Origin: Helochares maculicollis
Taxonomy: Eukaryota; Arthropoda; Insecta; Coleoptera; Hydrophilidae
Assembly (NCBI GenBank): GCA_033557835.1
Contig: JAWQRO010000422.1
Location: 1 to 39,276, forward strand
Length of the DNA: 39,276 bases
Reading direction: 5' to 3'
The position numbers were made by a program, and so were the translations under genes. The notes below the pieces were generated by a model. It was given only the letters and a program-made list of their open reading frames with translations, did no database searches and was not told the DNA's origin. Shown piece after piece: positions 35,380 to 39,276 of the stretch; positions within the stretch are counted from its first letter, which is position 1, and every line of letters begins with the position of its first letter.

Positions 35380-35870
35380 ACAAAAATAAACAAAACGGGT
35401 TCGTAAGTCGCGCGTAAACCCAACTCGAATCACTACGAGCTCAAAACGCATCCACTCCGTACGACCACTATGGCGGGAATGGAACTTGGGATTAAGTTGT
35501 GTTGGACTGAGGCTGACAGGCAGCGAGTGTCTTGCCTTATCTCTCTCTCCTTTACCAGTAGATTTGAACCAATTCTTTCTCCTTCTAACAGCCTGGGTTA
35601 TCTTTACGATGTGTTGTTCTCTTCTTGTCTGGATGAGTCTGTTGTTCTTCCATCTTCCTCCAAACGTAGCATTACGGCCTCTCGCCAGATGGAAGGAATA
35701 ATTTTACGTCTAGGATTTACAGTGGACCAAACGACCCATGCCGATTCCTCTCGGATCACCGCTTTGCTCTTCAGATGCATTCATGGTTCTGACCGGTGCA
35801 TCAAACAAAAACAACGCCAAAGATGGTACCTACAATGAGTTGCAGCGAGGAAAAAATGGAAGGTCGTCCT
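35380..35870. promoter_or_regulatory. GC-richer block with a GAGA-type tract; possible distal promoter
   Basis: Composition rises clearly here. CTCTCTCTCC at 35541-35550 is a GAGA-factor type tract, and on the minus strand the block is purine-rich with initiator-like TCAGT strings near 35505. It lies about 7.3 kb upstream of the GAS1-like start codon and could be a distal first exon or promoter, or belong to an unseen gene. Confidence 0.22.
35470..35838 (+). CDS. Unrecognised open frame, 122 codons, probably not a gene
   Basis: This is the longest open frame outside the GAS1-like gene. Its ATG has a reasonable context (CCACTATGG). The translation is rich in Ser and Leu, with no signal peptide, membrane segment, repeat or motif that I know. 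A second overlapping plus-strand frame (35486-35701) shows that the GC-richer block simply has few stops. No intron signals were found that would extend it. It is listed so that it can be checked; chance is the likelier explanation. Confidence 0.15.
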   Translation: MAGMELGIKLCWTEADRQRVSCLISLSFTSRFEPILSPSNSLGYLYDVLFSSCLDESVVLPSSSKRSITASRQMEGIILRLGFTVDQTTHADSSRITALLFRCIHGSDRCIKQKQRQRWYLQ

Positions 35871-38785
35871 TTACTTACTAATTATTAGAGGCACCAATTC
35901 TAGAGCTCGAGGTCCTTTTGTGAGTTGATTAACAGTCGCCAATTCTAGATGTATGACTGCTGAAACCTTTGGATAGAACGATTTCTTATTGTAACAAAGG
36001 CACTTGTAGAAGTTACTTGTGTAGTTGAATTGTAATTTCAATGCAAACGCAGTTTTACGCTTTTCCATTATTTAGACCACTTTCAGCATCAGCCTAGAAT
36101 TTAATCACTGTAGATATATCAAAGGCTTCAACCGCTTCTCATTTAAACCACTTACTAATTCAACCAGATACCGACTCGACCATCGATTGCTCTTCTATAG
36201 CATTTTGACCATAAATTATATTATAACCATACCAAGCGTTTCCATTTTCCAACTTTCATCATCTTTTCAAGATGATAACTTTATATTCTGACACCCATCG
36301 CATTACTAATCCATCTTAAGGAACGTTGGCGGCCGTCGCAACGACTTTGATAACACCATGATGGATTCAACACCTCATGTTACTATCTATTTTTTAATAT
36401 CGCATCACATGATGTATTTCCTACACCATGATGGATTTTCTTTCGTTCTGCTCGAAAATAATTACTTATTAAGAAGGTTTAGATAAAACTGAGATTATTT
36501 CATCTTTGATTATAAAGTGACTGAGCGGTCATAGGTTGAATTGGTTTTTAATTGGATGCTGGAGATTTCACAGGGTTCTTTGAATTTTGCTCCTGACAGA
36601 ATATATATTTGATATACAAGATTCATGATTAGGTTAAGCATTAAGTCTCATACTAAAAAGATATTATTTATTATTTACGCTATCCTAATGCTTCGATGAC
36701 TTTGGTTGTTGAATGCTTTTATTTGCCCTCTCCTAGTAAAATTATTACGCCAAATTGAAGTGTAAAAACTACTTATTTTCTATAGCATAGGGGAGGCAAG
36801 TTTTTGACCAAAATTATAAATTGGCCTCCATCTTTAGTGTTAATAGTTCGTTTAAGCATCAAGCTTTCTTCTACTTGAAAACTGCTTTTTAGCTTTACAG
36901 TTTGGAACCTCTCTATCTTGAACATACTTTTTAAGTATATTATATAGACACTATTCTTAGTAAAAATTATACAAAATAAAATCCCAATTATTCGTATAAC
37001 GCTGCATGTGCATTATGGTTACAATTTCATTGCTATTCAATGTTGCTACTGTCTTCTTTACTTCTATAATTATGATTTAATTCAGAGGGGAAAAATGAGT
37101 TTATATATTTTTTGTAAATAAAGATTGAAATGAAGCGAGATAAAGAGAAATCTTATAATATCTAAAAATCAATTACTTTTTAGTTAGGATTTTTCTCTAA
37201 CCCGGCTTTTACGTTAGTAATCGGATATTAGCATAAAGATATAGTGAAAAAGTATGTATTTTTCAAAGCAACGATTTACCTTATTCCTCATTAATTTGCT
37301 TTTATAAATTATGTATTATTTGTAAGCGAATTTGGGCAAGCTTTTTATATAAAATTCCAGTCTGTGTCGTTCTGAACGAATATTATTTGCTCTTTTCGGC
37401 TGCCACCAAACATTGAGATCGATCCTCTACTTCTTCTTTGCCGATAAACTGATGGAACTCCGACAAAACTTGTTGTAAATCTGCGTTATTAACGTGTGGA
37501 TTGCTGTCATCGCGGCGTTTCAGTTCCCGTTACGTGCCTTTTTATTTTGTAGCAGTAACACGCTAACTGAAGGTTCTGACCGTCTTGTGTTTGTTTAGTG
37601 TAGACGGTAGTTGTTTATCTTCGAATTTATCCATTTTGTAAAGTAAACAGAATAAGTGTTGTTTACTTTTGCACCGGGGTATCATAACTTCAAATATTGA
37701 CTGATGCTGCTTTTGTTTGCCGTTGGTAACGAGCAATTCATAATGACTTAATTAAAACATTTTTGAGTGCCCCAAACGCCAAATGCGATTAACATGTACT
37801 TCAAAACCTACCACAGTAGCTATACCGCATAACAATTATCCTAGAATTCTCTTCTGTTAAAAATTTCTATAGTTTCCATATAAAAAATTTAAATTGTTTT
37901 GTCTATATATTTTATATAATTTCATAGAAATGGCTTTAGTGGTTGAAGTACCAAGAAGCTATCAGCTTATTCATTTAATCTAAGCGAACATAATTTTTGC
38001 TCTTGTATAAGGATACCAAATGCTGCATTCCATCTTGAAGAAATAAAGACATTCTTAGAACGTGAAACCGCATAATAACCTTATACTATAATTTTGCATT
38101 CTTAGATCACATCTAAAGTCTGCTTCATAATTAAGTTAACTTCTCCAACCGTAATCTCCCGAGGCAATTTGAAAGTTGCAAATGATCTTATACATAAATA
38201 AGGCAAGTGTCGCCTTTGTATTCACATGCATAGTATGTAGATGATAATAACAGGATATAATGAAAGAGGTTACGGTAGGAATTTAGATTGAGAACATTTT
38301 TAAATCACAACATTGGCAAAAAATTCTAAGTACCAAGCCGAAGACAATTTTGCTTACCAGAAAAGTGTTAGTTTTACGTGTTGTATATGCTTCTAATTAG
38401 AATCTATAAGCTATTAAATTTCCTTGAATATTCTTTTTATAATTTTACATTCTTGCATTTATACAAAGTATATAAACAGGAGGTTTCTTTAAGAAAACAT
38501 CGACAGGATCTTGATAACTTTTCACATATTGAGTGTCTCTGAATGTAAGGCCTCAAAAGTGTACGAACTGATTTTTAATTTAATAAGAAAATGATACTTA
38601 GCTACTTATCTGACAGTTTTTGACGAGAAAAGCCAAGCAAACGTGTAACATTTCATTTCAAAATTAATTTAAAAATATTAAGACAAATAAAAACCATTCT
38701 TATTATAGATTATTTCAAGTATTCTTTGGTCTGACATGTATTGTAATATGTAATATAAAATCTTATATCATAATACAGGCATCTC
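35871..38785. other. AT-rich gene-free stretch
   Basis: No supported gene or RNA. A 15-base direct repeat ACACCATGATGGATT occurs at 36353-36367 and 36423-36437, 70 bases apart. The rest shows nothing. Confidence 0.45.
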
Positions 38786-38790
38786 GTCTC

Positions 38791-38812
38791 CAATCAAATC
38801 AAATCAAATCAA
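38791..38812. repeat. Pentanucleotide (AATCA/TTTGA) tail of the LINE
   Basis: Four tandem pentamers directly at the 3' terminus of the LINE on the minus strand, in place of a plain poly(A) tail. Confidence 0.8.
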
Positions 38813-38945
38813 AAATTATTTATTTAGAATGTATCTTACAAATTGCATGATCGCCTTTCGGCTTACAATGTTTGGCTTAAATGTATCTACAACTCCCTAC
38901 TTTTCAGCTTAACGTCGCAGGAAAAAATTTAAAAACCTGCATTCA

Positions 38946-39275
38946 TCAGTGAAAGGTCCTAGTGTTTTTACAAAAATAACTATCTACGGCATATTTCATT
39001 TCCATGTCTAATAAGACGAAGCCTGTTTCCTTATTCCAGTTGAACTGGACTGTTGCGTGATCGACGACTCTGGCGACCTGTCTAATGGTGCAGTACTTTT
39101 CGCGAAAGCCAAACTGCTCGGGAATCAGCAACTCGCGCTCTTGAGTATGGCGCTTGAGTCGCTTCAAAATAACTTTTTCGAGAAGTTTGCTAAGGGAGGG
39201 CAGCAAACTAATGGGACGATAGTTCTGAGGGAACTTGGGGTCTTTTCCGGGCTTGGTCAAACAAATAACTTTCGC
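38946..39275 (-). pseudogene. Reverse transcriptase fragment of the LINE, partial and internally deleted
   Basis: The frame is open to the window edge. It reads KPGKDPKFPQNYRPISLLP, then LSKLLEKVI and LIPEQFGFR, the N-terminal RT motifs 0-2 of the jockey/CR1-like group, and then TGFVLLDME, the start of the motif A region. Instead of the expected KAFD..VWH continuation, the frame passes into unrelated residues, ends at VDSYFCKNTRTFH, and stops. The catalytic F-A-D-D box and the rest of the RT are therefore missing, and the 3' untranslated region follows within 160 bases. An internal deletion between motif A and the 3' end is the simplest reading. RTs of this group copy the element's RNA at a nicked target site; this copy cannot. 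Confidence 0.8.
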
Positions 39276-39276
39276 A

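Larger units (their letters stand above)
38791..39276 (-). mobile_element. 3' end of a jockey-like non-LTR retrotransposon (LINE), truncated by the window edge
   Basis: Read from the right edge on the minus strand: reverse-transcriptase coding sequence, then about 155 bases of 3' untranslated sequence, then AATAAA at 38824-38819, then a tail of TTTGA units ending at about 38791. The tail appears on the plus strand as the AATCA-type microsatellite at 38791-38812. The element lies opposite to the window direction and its 5' part is outside. Confidence 0.85.

Noticed and set aside
36353..36437. Direct repeat ACACCATGATGGATT as a target-site duplication
   Set aside because: Fifteen bases is long for a TSD here, and the 70-bp interval shows no element ends.

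Overview
The window looks like AT-rich arthropod, most likely insect, nuclear DNA. The reasons are long gene-free stretches, GT/AG introns, two decayed mariner transposase relics, the 3' end of a jockey-like LINE, and one intron-containing secreted-protein gene of animal type. A beetle is plausible from the general character, but nothing here proves the order. There are no bacterial operons, no CRISPR array, and no tRNA or rRNA gene that I can support.

The one gene I can stand behind is on the minus strand at 23730-28113. It is a GAS1-like, probably GPI-anchored cell-surface protein of 246 residues. Its two coding exons (27850-28113 and 23730-24206) are joined by a clean phase-0 GT/AG intron of 3.6 kb. 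The spliced product has exactly 20 cysteines, arranged as two copies of one 10-cysteine GDNF/GAS1 module. A possible non-coding first exon ends with a good donor at 28851, and a possible poly(A) signal lies at 22888-22893.

The left half (1-19 kb) holds mobile-element remains. A roughly 1.4 kb non-autonomous DNA element with short inverted termini is present three times: 121-1536 (plus), about 11110-11920 (plus, degraded) and 17502-18944 (minus). The outer two copies are an inverted pair about 16 kb apart, and the minus copy carries an internal 256-bp tandem duplication. Two mariner pseudogenes of different lineages lie at 5505-6440 (plus) and 16640-17480 (minus). A perfect 34-bp inverted repeat with a 28-nt loop sits at 13682-13777.

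From 19.3 to 20.0 kb there is an anomalous GC-rich patch of unknown origin. From 20 to 38.8 kb the sequence is the GAS1-like gene in a gene-poor setting. Several islands richer in CpG (about 3.0, 4.6, 7.1-7.7, 22.1-22.8, 30.2 and 35.4-35.8 kb) could be regulatory, but composition and short motifs are the only evidence. The right edge is the 3' end of an internally deleted LINE that continues off the window.
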